From assembly GCA_028287465.1 (NCBI GenBank), contig JAQBPO010000018.1, positions 43,875-107,874 of the forward strand: a DNA stretch of 64,000 nucleotides. The letters run 5' to 3'. The translations under genes were made by a program, and so were the position numbers. Below are positions 56,780-64,000 of the stretch, piece by piece (position 1 is the stretch's first letter; each line of letters opens with the position of its first letter). Origin of the DNA: Fibrobacterota bacterium. Lineage in GTDB: Bacteria; Fibrobacterota; Fibrobacteria; UBA11236. Below the pieces are notes generated by a model. The model saw nothing but the letters and a program-made list of their open reading frames with translations, did no database searches and was not told where the DNA came from.

Positions 56780-56788
56780 CGCGTGCTC

Positions 56789-58123
56789 CTAGAAATCGGT
56801 AAAATTCTTTTCATCCTGGTAAGGTAAGGCTTGGGCCAGGAAGGCGCCCTCTTCAGGGGTCAGGGTAGGGTGCATGTCCAGGCAAAGGCTTTCCATGGGG
56901 AGAATACCCTTCCATTGCTGGACGAGCTTACGGTAGGCCTCGCCAACGGGCCGGATCTTGCGGTCCAGATCGTAGAGGCCCAGGGGATTCACCCGATTGT
57001 TCTCCTCTCGCAAGGCCGTATCCCAGTCAATCTGATCCATCAGGCTATACCATGTGAAACCGACTATGGGGACGCCGTCCTGCTTGAGGCGGATCATGTT
57101 GACCCATTCCTTCCAAAGCCAGGCCGGCGCGCGCTCCGAATCCATGAAATTCGTTTCCGTATGCATGACCGGCAGGTGATACCGCTCGAAATACTGGCGG
57201 GTGATGACGTAATAGCCGAAAATCTCGCCGGATGCCCCGACGGGCCCGTTTTCCGTCACCAAATGCTCGTTGGTGAGGTAATAGTCGTTCCCCATGATGC
57301 AACGCGGTTTCAGTCCTGAGCCCATATGGTGGAACCAATGGTATTCGTCCCGGCTCATTCCGTTGTCCATCAGGTACTCGTACATGTATGCGGCCACATC
57401 GTACCCGTAACAGAGGTCCAGGGAAAGGAACCGTTTCTGGTTGTAATGTTCCGCCCGGTCGAAGGCCTTGGGCTGCTCCGGATGGAAGTATTCCGTCGAT
57501 TCGCTTTGGATGAAAATGCCGCCGGGCTGACGGCGGATGATGGACGCTTCCGCCAGGAGGTTGGCCTTGGCCAGGTTCTTCAAGGCCGTGACGAAAGCCC
57601 GGTCCGATGTCAATCTCTCGTTCCACCAGCCCCACTGGGCGGAAAAAGTCGCCGTGATGAATATCTCGTTAACCGGGGTATAAAACCGGACCCAGGGATA
57701 GCGGGTCGCGAATTCCGTCGCGTATTGCGCGAAAAGGGGCGGCCATTCCGGATTCTGGAAATCGCCCAGCCAATCGGGCAGCCCGAAATGGCAAAGATCG
57801 ATGATGGGGATGATTCCCAGCTTGTGGATTTCTTCCATGGCCGCGTCGGTGAAATTCCAATCGTACTTTCCGGGCCCCAGATGGGTGAGATGGTAAGGCG
57901 GCCCCCAACGCAGGTACTCCAGCCCCATCTCCCGCACCAGGCCGAAGTCCTCCTTGAAGCGCCGATAGTGGCCGGTTTTTTCCATTTCGTCGACCCTTAC
58001 CTTGGTGCCGTCCTTGCCCAGGATGGTGGGGTAGCTGTTTTCGATTCCGGTGGCGAACATGAACGGTCGCGCCCCGGGGTAGTGCTGCGGTTTGCTGCGG
58101 CGGGAGATTGGTTCCATTCGCAT
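56789..58123 (-). CDS. GH1-like glycosidase
   Basis: 444 residues, no signal peptide. TIM-barrel glycosidase similar in plan to the N-terminal part of the fusion protein two genes on: LGPGKYDWNFTDAAMEEIHK, acid/base Glu in YTPVNEIFITATFSAQWGWW, nucleophile Glu in HTETNFMDSERAPAWLWKEW. C-terminal NRVNPLGLYDLDRKIRPVG. It heads the operon and starts at ATG 58121-58123 (AGGGAACGG upstream). Cytoplasmic location suggests processing of an internal glycan precursor or imported oligosaccharide. Confidence 0.87.
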   Translation of the reverse strand: MRMEPISRRSKPQHYPGARPFMFATGIENSYPTILGKDGTKVRVDEMEKTGHYRRFKEDFGLVREMGLEYLRWGPPYHLTHLGPGKYDWNFTDAAMEEIHKLGIIPIIDLCHFGLPDWLGDFQNPEWPPLFAQYATEFATRYPWVRFYTPVNEIFITATFSAQWGWWNERLTSDRAFVTALKNLAKANLLAEASIIRRQPGGIFIQSESTEYFHPEQPKAFDRAEHYNQKRFLSLDLCYGYDVAAYMYEYLMDNGMSRDEYHWFHHMGSGLKPRCIMGNDYYLTNEHLVTENGPVGASGEIFGYYVITRQYFERYHLPVMHTETNFMDSERAPAWLWKEWVNMIRLKQDGVPIVGFTWYSLMDQIDWDTALREENNRVNPLGLYDLDRKIRPVGEAYRKLVQQWKGILPMESLCLDMHPTLTPEEGAFLAQALPYQDEKNFTDF

Positions 58124-58271
58124 CCGTTCCCTGGTTTTCGCGTTGACCAGATTGGAATAGGTTAAGCCTTAACATTGAAAATAAACTCCGGTAGGTTCGC
58201 CGCTAGTATTTCCGTTCGTCCCGGAAGGGATCGCCCTAAAGGCCCGCACCGTTTATCTTCTTTTTAAGACC

Positions 58272-58288
58272 CATCGGATGGTCCGATG
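58272..58288. promoter_or_regulatory. Inverted repeat upstream of galK
   Basis: CATCGGA-TGG-TCCGATG, 7-bp perfect arms with a 3-bp centre, 31 bp before the galK ATG and in the divergent region shared with the glycan operon. A candidate operator for joint control; the regulator is not known. Confidence 0.4.
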
Positions 58289-58319
58289 CGGATCCGGCGA
58301 CTCCGGCAAGGCGGTTCCC

Positions 58320-59522
58320 ATGCATAATGACGAAATTCCTTACGAGGTGGTGGCCCAATACCGCACACGCTTCGGCGCGGAGCCGGAATACCTCGTGCGC
58401 ACCCCGGGGAGGGTCAACCTGATCGGCGAGCATACGGATTATAACGGCGGATGGGTGCTTCCCTTCGCGATCGATCGCTCGATAACGATGGCTGCGGGGG
58501 AAGGCCGCGGATCATCCGCCATCGTCGCCTTGGACCGGGACGAAACGGTGGAGTTCGACTCGAGATACCTGCCCGCCCCGCGTCCAGGCCATTGGTCGAA
58601 TTATCCCATCGGCGTCATGTCCGAGTTCGCCGCCGCGGGGTCCGCGGTTCCCCAGATAAGAGCCGCCTTCGCGGGTTCCATTCCCCAGGGGGGCGGACTC
58701 TCGAGTTCGGCCGCCCTGGAGAATTGCATGGCCCTACTCCTCGATCGCATCATCGGCACCGGCCTGCCCAGGGAAACCCTCGCGCTGTATTCCCAAGCCG
58801 CGGAACACCATTACGCGGGGGTGCGTTGCGGCATCATGGACCAGTTCGCCACCCTGCTTTGCAGGCGGGGGCATGGACTGCTCCTGGATTGCCGGACCCG
58901 GGCCTATCGGCAGGTACCCTTGGGCCTGCGCGATTACCGATTCGTCCTTTGCAATTCGATGGTCAAGCATGATCTGGCCACCAGCGGATACAACGATCGC
59001 CGCCGGGAATGCGAAAGCGCTCTGGCCACGCTTCGGGAGAGGCACCCACGGATGGTCGATCTGAGGGATTGCACGCCGGAATACCTGGAGTCCTCCCGCG
59101 GGCGGCTTTCCGACGTGGAATACCGGCGCGTCCTCCACCAGGTGGGGGAGAATCGCCGGGTGCTGGACGCGGAGCAGGCCCTGCATGCGGGGGACATCCC
59201 ATGGCTGGGCCGGCTCATGGCCGAATCCCACGACTCCCTGGCCCGCAATTTCGAAGTCTCTTCCCCGGAGCAGGACTTCCTGGTCTCGGAGGCCATGGAG
59301 CGCGGAGGCTCCCCGGGGGCGCGCATGACCGGGGGCGGATTCGGCGGCAATGTCATCTGCCTTGTGTCCGCGAAGCGGGTCGGTGATTTCGCCATTTCCC
59401 TGAGGGAATCCTACCGGAGGCGATTCGGCCTGGAGGCGGAAATCCTCGAATGCGAGCCCAGCGATGGGGCCGGCATCGAGGATCTGGCCATCATGGAAGG
59501 GAGCGGAAGCCCCTCTCCCTAA
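58320..59522 (+). CDS. galK: Galactokinase
   Basis: 400 residues from ATG 58320 (AAGG upstream); another ATG at 58278 would place the operator-like palindrome inside the gene. GHMP kinase motifs: RVNLIGEHTDYNGGWVLPFA (galactokinase signature), QGGGLSSSAALENCMALL (ATP loop) and ARMTGGGFGGNVICLV. It makes galactose-1-phosphate and so supports UDP-galactose supply for Glf. Divergent from the glycan operon. Its 3' end overlaps the convergent DUF4301 gene by 4 bp. Confidence 0.95.
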   Translation: MHNDEIPYEVVAQYRTRFGAEPEYLVRTPGRVNLIGEHTDYNGGWVLPFAIDRSITMAAGEGRGSSAIVALDRDETVEFDSRYLPAPRPGHWSNYPIGVMSEFAAAGSAVPQIRAAFAGSIPQGGGLSSSAALENCMALLLDRIIGTGLPRETLALYSQAAEHHYAGVRCGIMDQFATLLCRRGHGLLLDCRTRAYRQVPLGLRDYRFVLCNSMVKHDLATSGYNDRRRECESALATLRERHPRMVDLRDCTPEYLESSRGRLSDVEYRRVLHQVGENRRVLDAEQALHAGDIPWLGRLMAESHDSLARNFEVSSPEQDFLVSEAMERGGSPGARMTGGGFGGNVICLVSAKRVGDFAISLRESYRRRFGLEAEILECEPSDGAGIEDLAIMEGSGSPSP

Positions 59523-61105
59523 ACTACCGCATGGTTTACGTGCGCAGGCCGGAGGAGATCGATCACGGTTTTCACGGGATTGAATATCGATGCCGGCGCC
59601 TCTACGAAAACCGAGTTCCATTCGGCCATCGAGCCGTTCCACAGACCCGGCAATTCAAGCGCTTTCAGGTTCCGGCCATCCTTGGATTTCGAGGTGATGA
59701 ATCCGGCCTCGGGATCGGTGAAGTCCTGCAATCGGAAAGGGGCGCCGGCCGGATTGCGCAATCCGCATACCATATCGGTCGGATTGAAGAAGCCCGAACC
59801 CCCGGCGATCGCCTTTTGCGCCGCGGAACCCGGATCCACCTGCGGGGTCTCGACGATTTGCAGCCGCAGGGATCCATCCGTATGCCTGACCCAGAAAGGA
59901 CCGCCTCCGGGTTCGCCCAGGTTCTCCACCATGGCGCAGACGCGTACGGGCCGATCCAATATCCGGATCAGGTAGGCGCGGGCCTTCTCCTGGGAGGGTT
60001 CCCCGGTCAGGTCCTTGAATCCATCGGGCAGGATGATTCCCAAGGCGCCTTCCGCGAACCTGGCCGCTTCCGAAATGGACCCGGGATCCTGCGACGTCCT
60101 CAGTTTATCAAGGTGCCTGGATATGCCCGATTGGGTTTCCACCAGCAGACCTCCCATGATGCGCCGCCATTCGGTGATTTCGGGCCTTAACGGATCGGGG
60201 ACGATATTGTCGATGTTTTTGATGAATACGAGGTCGCCGGCGCATTCCTGGAGATTTTCCAGCAAGGCGCCATGCCCTCCCGGCCGGAACAGGATGGAAC
60301 CGTCCGGATCGCGGAAAGGCTTTCCCTCTTCATCGACGGCCAAGGTGTCCGTGGCGGGATCCTGCTCGGAAATCCCTATCCGGTAATGGGTGCCGTCGGA
60401 CTCCAAAACGTCCAGTGCCCTTTCCAGGGCCTTCATGAAGGCGACCTTGTGGGCGGGGGAGACCGTGAAATGCAACCGGCAAATCCCGGCTCCATCGCGT
60501 ACGAGGACCTTGGCTTCCGCCAAGTGTTCTTCCAAGGCCAGCCGGGGGCCCTCGGGATAGACATGGAAAGGGATCAGGGCTTTCGGCCGATCCGCGTACC
60601 CGAGTCCGTCCCCGGCCAAAAGGCATTCCAGGATGGGACGGTACTCCGCGGCTTCAATCAGGGATTCCAGGTTCAGTCCACGGTCCCTTAGTCCCCTGAC
60701 TAGCTCCTCCCGGAAAGGGATCGCATCGAGGCCCTGGAACCAGGCCAGGAATTCCTCCGCGACGGGATCCCCCTGCAGGCCCTCCCTGATCAGGGTCTGG
60801 AAATCCGGATTGTCTTTCCGGTTCAATACGGTAAGCAGGGCCTTGAACATGCGGGTGGCGGCGCCGCTGGCCGGGACGAATTGCATGAACCGGCCTTCCG
60901 AGGCCGCCTTCCCTTGCAATGCCCCCCAGCGTTCCAGATCGGTCCGCGAAGGACGGACTATGCCGTCGCCCACGGCGCAGGCCCTCTCCAGGGTCGCGTA
61001 GGTCTGGCCCTTCCGGAACCGTTCCAATTCGGAGAGGGCTTTCGCGGGATCGATTCCCAAGGCCCGCATGTGATCCAGGTCGGCGGCGGTAAATGGCTCT
61101 TCCAA
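59519..61105 (-). CDS. DUF4301 family protein
   Basis: 528 residues. Typical DUF4301 features: FVPASGAATRMFKALL near residue 80, ILFRPGGHGALLENLQECAG, DLVFIKNIDNIVPD and CGLRNPAGAPFRLQDFTDP. The pattern of G-H-G-A-L and N-I-D-N resembles a nucleotidyltransferase or UDP-sugar pyrophosphorylase fold, but no reaction is established as far as I know. Start is TTG 61103-61105 after AGGAGGAG. It is next to galK, which fits a sugar-nucleotide role by context only. Confidence 0.85.
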   Translation of the reverse strand: MEEPFTAADLDHMRALGIDPAKALSELERFRKGQTYATLERACAVGDGIVRPSRTDLERWGALQGKAASEGRFMQFVPASGAATRMFKALLTVLNRKDNPDFQTLIREGLQGDPVAEEFLAWFQGLDAIPFREELVRGLRDRGLNLESLIEAAEYRPILECLLAGDGLGYADRPKALIPFHVYPEGPRLALEEHLAEAKVLVRDGAGICRLHFTVSPAHKVAFMKALERALDVLESDGTHYRIGISEQDPATDTLAVDEEGKPFRDPDGSILFRPGGHGALLENLQECAGDLVFIKNIDNIVPDPLRPEITEWRRIMGGLLVETQSGISRHLDKLRTSQDPGSISEAARFAEGALGIILPDGFKDLTGEPSQEKARAYLIRILDRPVRVCAMVENLGEPGGGPFWVRHTDGSLRLQIVETPQVDPGSAAQKAIAGGSGFFNPTDMVCGLRNPAGAPFRLQDFTDPEAGFITSKSKDGRNLKALELPGLWNGSMAEWNSVFVEAPASIFNPVKTVIDLLRPAHVNHAVV

Positions 61106-61190
61106 GTCTCCTCCTATGCGAAGTACTTGGAAAATAAATTACCGGTCGCCCTGAGCGCCATTATGGCGAAGGCCCGGGGGCCTGGAGGGA

Positions 61191-62378
61191 CTATTCGAGA
61201 ATCAAGGTCCGTGCCGCTTGGACGGAGGAACCGGCGGAGAGTTTGACAATATAGGTTCCCGGCCTCATGGCGTTCCCGCCTTGTCCAAGGGTGATTGCAT
61301 AGGAGCCGGGCTTGGATTTACCGCTAACCAGGGTCTTCACGGCGCGTCCGTCCGTTCCATAAAGACCCAGGCTGATAAAGGACCCGGAAACCGCGGCTGC
61401 GGAAGGTACCAGGTAGCAGATGACCGCCTGGTTCATCGACGCGTTGCCCGAAATGGTCATGGAGAGCATTTCCTGCGCGGCTCCCCGGAAGCTGGGACCC
61501 GCCAGCAATCCCACCGAGCCCGGAAGGGGCACGTACTTGTAAAGCATATCGTGGCTGGGTTCTGCCTTGTATTTCTTGAAATCCTTTTCGATGGCCCAGA
61601 CCATGACGCCACCATAGCCGTTGGCGAGCGCGTAGTCGCATTTCGATTTCACCGCTTCAGGGCTGCAATCGATTTCCGGATTGCCTTCCTCATAGTCGAA
61701 TCCGATCCCCACCCCCATTTTGGTCTTGGGAACGCCTTTGGAGATAAGGGCGCTGAAATCGTTGCCGAGCTTGGAAGCCGGAGTCCAATAGGTCATGTTA
61801 TTCATCTGGTCGAAGACCGAATGGATCGGCCCGCAAGCGTTGGCGATGTAGTTCGCCATGGCGACGGTAAGGATGGGCCTGGGGGAGATCTTATCTAGTT
61901 CGGTCCGAAGTTCCTTATGGAGGAGTTGGTAGTTGGCCTCCTTTCCTCCGATCTCCTCCCAATCCATGTCGACGCCGTCGTACCCGTACTTCTGCATGAA
62001 GGCGATGATGTTCTTGATATAGGTCGCGCGGGTCCCGGCGTTGCCGCTAACGGTTTGGAAGTTGCCGCCGGTGCCGGCCCCGCCTACGCAGATGATGGCT
62101 TTCACATTGTTCTTGTGCGCCTCGGCCACGAACGCTTTGCAAGACTGGTCGCTCAGGCCCATGTCCATCTTGACTCCGCCGCCCCCGCCGTCCGGGGTGA
62201 TGGAGAAATGGCACATATGGGTATAGGATTTCCAATTGATCTTGCTGGGGGGATAGCTGCTCTGGGCCCATCCGGCGTAATAGCCGGTCGACCATCCGAC
62301 CTTCTGCTGTACCTGGCCCGAGGCCATGGCCGCCGCCGCGGCCAAAGCCATGACCAGGATTTTGGCTGTCTTCTTCAT
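61191..62378 (-). CDS. GH18 chitinase-like secreted protein with T9SS-type C-terminal tail
   Basis: 395 residues from ATG 62376-62378 with AGGGAGG upstream. Signal peptide ILVMALAAAAAMASGQ. GH18 barrel: GWSTGYYAGWAQSSYPPSKI, AIICVGGAGTGGNFQTVSGN, catalytic DxxDxDxE in YDGVDMDWEEIGG, MTYWTPASKLG and GGVMVWAIEKDFKKY. The last ~90 residues form a beta domain ending GTYIVKLSAGSSVQAARTLI-LE, like FlgD/Por-type secretion tails, so export to the surface by a type IX-like route is possible. It should cleave chitin or related GlcNAc polymers outside the cell. Confidence 0.9.
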   Translation of the reverse strand: MKKTAKILVMALAAAAAMASGQVQQKVGWSTGYYAGWAQSSYPPSKINWKSYTHMCHFSITPDGGGGGVKMDMGLSDQSCKAFVAEAHKNNVKAIICVGGAGTGGNFQTVSGNAGTRATYIKNIIAFMQKYGYDGVDMDWEEIGGKEANYQLLHKELRTELDKISPRPILTVAMANYIANACGPIHSVFDQMNNMTYWTPASKLGNDFSALISKGVPKTKMGVGIGFDYEEGNPEIDCSPEAVKSKCDYALANGYGGVMVWAIEKDFKKYKAEPSHDMLYKYVPLPGSVGLLAGPSFRGAAQEMLSMTISGNASMNQAVICYLVPSAAAVSGSFISLGLYGTDGRAVKTLVSGKSKPGSYAITLGQGGNAMRPGTYIVKLSAGSSVQAARTLILE

Positions 62379-62915
62379 CGCATCCTCCCTGTTGAATCCT
62401 TGGAACGCCGCGCACATGCCGGCCGAAAAGTCCGCCGGGTAACACTCGCGTTACATACGGACCGGAGCCGGACCGCCAGGGTCCACGTTCCGGTAATGCG
62501 ACCTATTTTAATGCGGGATTGGTAGGGGCGGTCCGGATATAGCCCGCGGAGCACGCTTTCCGCTTCTTGGCGTAAAACAGGCGAAAGACGCGGCAATAGC
62601 CTGAAACGGCCGTTATTTTCCTTGGATCCGGGGGCATCCCCGTTCACAATTGTGAAAATTCCCGAGGGAAGCCGGCCTTGAGCGCAATCAAGCGGCGCTG
62701 TCCACCGTAGCCGATACGCTACCAGACCGATCCCGGCGAATGGATTTGCACTTGAAGCGGTGGCATGTATCTTAAGGTTAGGACCCGACCTGACGGACGG
62801 GACGGAAGGGGGAGCAGGAATTAACCGAATCCATTACTCACATTGGTTTGGCTACGGAAAGGGTTAAAACCCGGACGAAGTTGGTGAACCTCGATACGCC
62901 GCATAAGAGAACGGC
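62379..62915. other. Intergenic region upstream of the chitinase gene
   Basis: About 540 bp without a convincing gene. It probably holds the chitinase promoter on the minus strand. On the plus strand TTGCAC (62746-62751), a 16-bp gap and TATCTT (62768-62773) make a promoter-like pair with no clear gene behind it; a 109-residue plus ORF that follows is antisense to the TPR gene and rejected. A short RNA ending at the 62923-62948 hairpin is possible. Confidence 0.35.
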
Positions 62916-62948
62916 GAAAAAAAAGGAGAGAGCTGAGGCTCTCTCCTT
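62916..62948 (-). terminator. Rho-independent terminator of the TPR gene
   Basis: On the minus strand AAGGAGAGAGC/GCTCTCTCCTT (62923-62948), 11 bp with a 4-nt loop, runs into an eight-base U-run (A-run 62917-62924). Confidence 0.9.
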
Positions 62949-62981
62949 ATTGCATTCAAATCCGGTTTTCCGGGGCCATGC

Positions 62982-64000
62982 TTACTTCTTCGACGCGGCG
63001 CTATCGGTCTTGGCCGAAGCCGGCTTTACCTTGGCCGTATCGGGCCTGGTTGCAGGGGTTGATGGCTTCGCGGTCGCGCTTTTCGCCGGTTTCGCGGCTT
63101 TCGCGGTCTTGGAACTGTCCGGAGCCGGTTTCGCGGCTTGGGCCGCTGCCGTTCCGGTCGAATCCGGGGCCACGTAACCGCTATCGCCTTCCAGCACGGG
63201 CATGAGCTTGCCTCCGCTGCGGATATTGCGGATCATCCAGTCCGCATCGTCGGAGAGGTCGCTGGAAGGATATTGGACCAGCATCTTCTCGAAGGCGCGT
63301 ACCGCTGCGGAATCGTTCTTCAGGTGCTCCGCATGGATGAACCCGACCATGAACATCGCCTTGTAATTGTTGGAGCTCTTGGGATAGAGATAGGAGAGTC
63401 GGCGGTATTCCGCCAAGGCCTGCTGGTACTTCTCCTGCTCGATGAATATTTGCGCCATGCCGAAACAGATGGAGTCCTGCAGGGTCTCCATCTTGGGGAA
63501 CTCGTCCCGGAGCCTCTGGTACAATTCCACGGCCTGGTCGAGCTTGCGGTCGTAATGCAGGTTCTGGGCCTGCTTATAGGTCTCCTGGGGGTTCTTGATC
63601 TTCGGGGGAAGCAAGGTGGGATCCATGATCACGACCTGGAACTCGCGTTCAAGGCGATCCGTCTGGCGTTCCTCGGCCTTGGCGTAGGCCGTTCCCTTGA
63701 GGTTCTGGAACACCTCGTAACGGGATTCCTCGAAGCTGAGCGCCATGGTGTCCTTGCGATACCGTTCCGGGTTGGTCCGGTATTCGATTTCGAAATCCTT
63801 CGGTTCCAAGGTAAGGAAGGCGGCTACGTCGCGGACGTATTTATGGAAATCCTTATCGTTGGAATCCTTGGTGAAGAAGGGGCGGTTGCCTTCGAAAGTC
63901 TTCTTCAAGGTGAGGGAGTCCAGGCCGGCGGTGCGCGCGATGATGGAATCCTGGTAGACCTGGCCCCAGTAATTCACGCGGTTCTCCTCCCGTTGCGCCT
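62982..64000 (-). CDS. TPR protein with SurA-like N-terminal region, 5' end outside window
   Basis: The frame is open to the right edge (codons REENRVNYWGQVYQDSII continue past the GTG at 63977), so the start is not in the window. About 338 residues are visible. The first part (NPERYRKDTMALSFEESRYE, REFQVVIMDPTLLPP) looks like the end of a SurA/PpiC-type chaperone region; then three TPR-like repeats (YKQAQNLHYDRKLDQAVELY, EKYQQALAEYRRLSYLYPKS, DSAAVRAFEKMLVQYPSSDL), and an Ala/Lys/Pro-rich tail of about 60 residues. Envelope assembly role inferred. Confidence 0.8.
   Translation of the reverse strand, partial: AQREENRVNYWGQVYQDSIIARTAGLDSLTLKKTFEGNRPFFTKDSNDKDFHKYVRDVAAFLTLEPKDFEIEYRTNPERYRKDTMALSFEESRYEVFQNLKGTAYAKAEERQTDRLEREFQVVIMDPTLLPPKIKNPQETYKQAQNLHYDRKLDQAVELYQRLRDEFPKMETLQDSICFGMAQIFIEQEKYQQALAEYRRLSYLYPKSSNNYKAMFMVGFIHAEHLKNDSAAVRAFEKMLVQYPSSDLSDDADWMIRNIRSGGKLMPVLEGDSGYVAPDSTGTAAAQAAKPAPDSSKTAKAAKPAKSATAKPSTPATRPDTAKVKPASAKTDSAASKK

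Noticed and set aside
62848..63177. 109-codon plus-strand ORF
   Set aside because: Runs across the terminator hairpin and antisense to the TPR gene's Ala/Lys/Pro-rich tail.
1..64000. CRISPR array or insertion sequence
   Set aside because: No regularly spaced short repeats and no transposase gene with terminal inverted repeats were seen anywhere in the window.

Overview
The window is about 60% GC and reads as the chromosome of a Gram-negative bacterium of the FCB group, most likely a member of the Fibrobacterota. The pointers are: many lipobox lipoproteins and outer-membrane-type proteins; families common in Bacteroidota and relatives (DUF6526, DUF4301, DUF5683-like); a chitinase whose C-terminal tail resembles type IX secretion tails; and a 14-bp sequence on the recA promoter that matches the LexA box I recall for Fibrobacter succinogenes. 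This placement is inference; there is no rRNA in the window.

Layout. 1-5.4 kb: 3' part of uvrB, a small lipoprotein and a large AsmA-type protein. 5.4-13.7 kb: a minus-strand block with two small unknowns, a LEA-type lipoprotein, glgB, tRNA-Asp and tRNA-Val, a small membrane protein, a PhoH ATPase and yicC, with a DRTGG-type protein on the plus strand. 14-19.5 kb: a 1794-residue lipoprotein with Cys-rich octapeptide repeats. 19.6-28.7 kb: cinA-recA with an SOS-type promoter, LolA-like and BamE-like envelope proteins, a class V aminotransferase and mutY. 28.7-31.4 kb: a formylglycine-generating-enzyme-like lipoprotein gene split in two by an in-frame TAG. 31.6-40.8 kb: rplU-rpmA, a Ser/Thr kinase next to a parvulin chaperone, glpD with a glycerophosphodiesterase, then a lipid kinase, an ElyC/SanA-type protein, a gamma-carbonic anhydrase and ndk.

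41.05-47.32 kb is an integrated element in the 3' end of tRNA-Gly(CCC). It has a 53-bp perfect direct repeat at its ends, a tyrosine recombinase beside the right end, an excisionase-type HTH, a small terminase subunit without a large subunit or any structural genes, an XRE repressor-like gene, a ribbon-helix-helix gene, several unknown small genes, matching integrase arm-type repeats at both ends, and a structured, probably non-coding segment. The best reading is a small phage satellite (PICI-like) of an unusual, very compact kind.

47.5-50 kb: a fatty acid desaturase and small stress or membrane proteins. 50-58.1 kb: a tightly coupled minus-strand glycan operon (GH1-like enzyme, a 59-residue ORF, glycosyltransferase, UDP-galactopyranose mutase, a GH1-like/RmlD fusion, PhyH-like dioxygenase, GH43-like enzyme), divergent from galK. 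This suggests synthesis or turnover of a galactofuranose- and deoxysugar-containing glycan. 59.5-64 kb: a DUF4301 protein, a GH18 chitinase and a TPR/SurA-like protein cut by the window edge.
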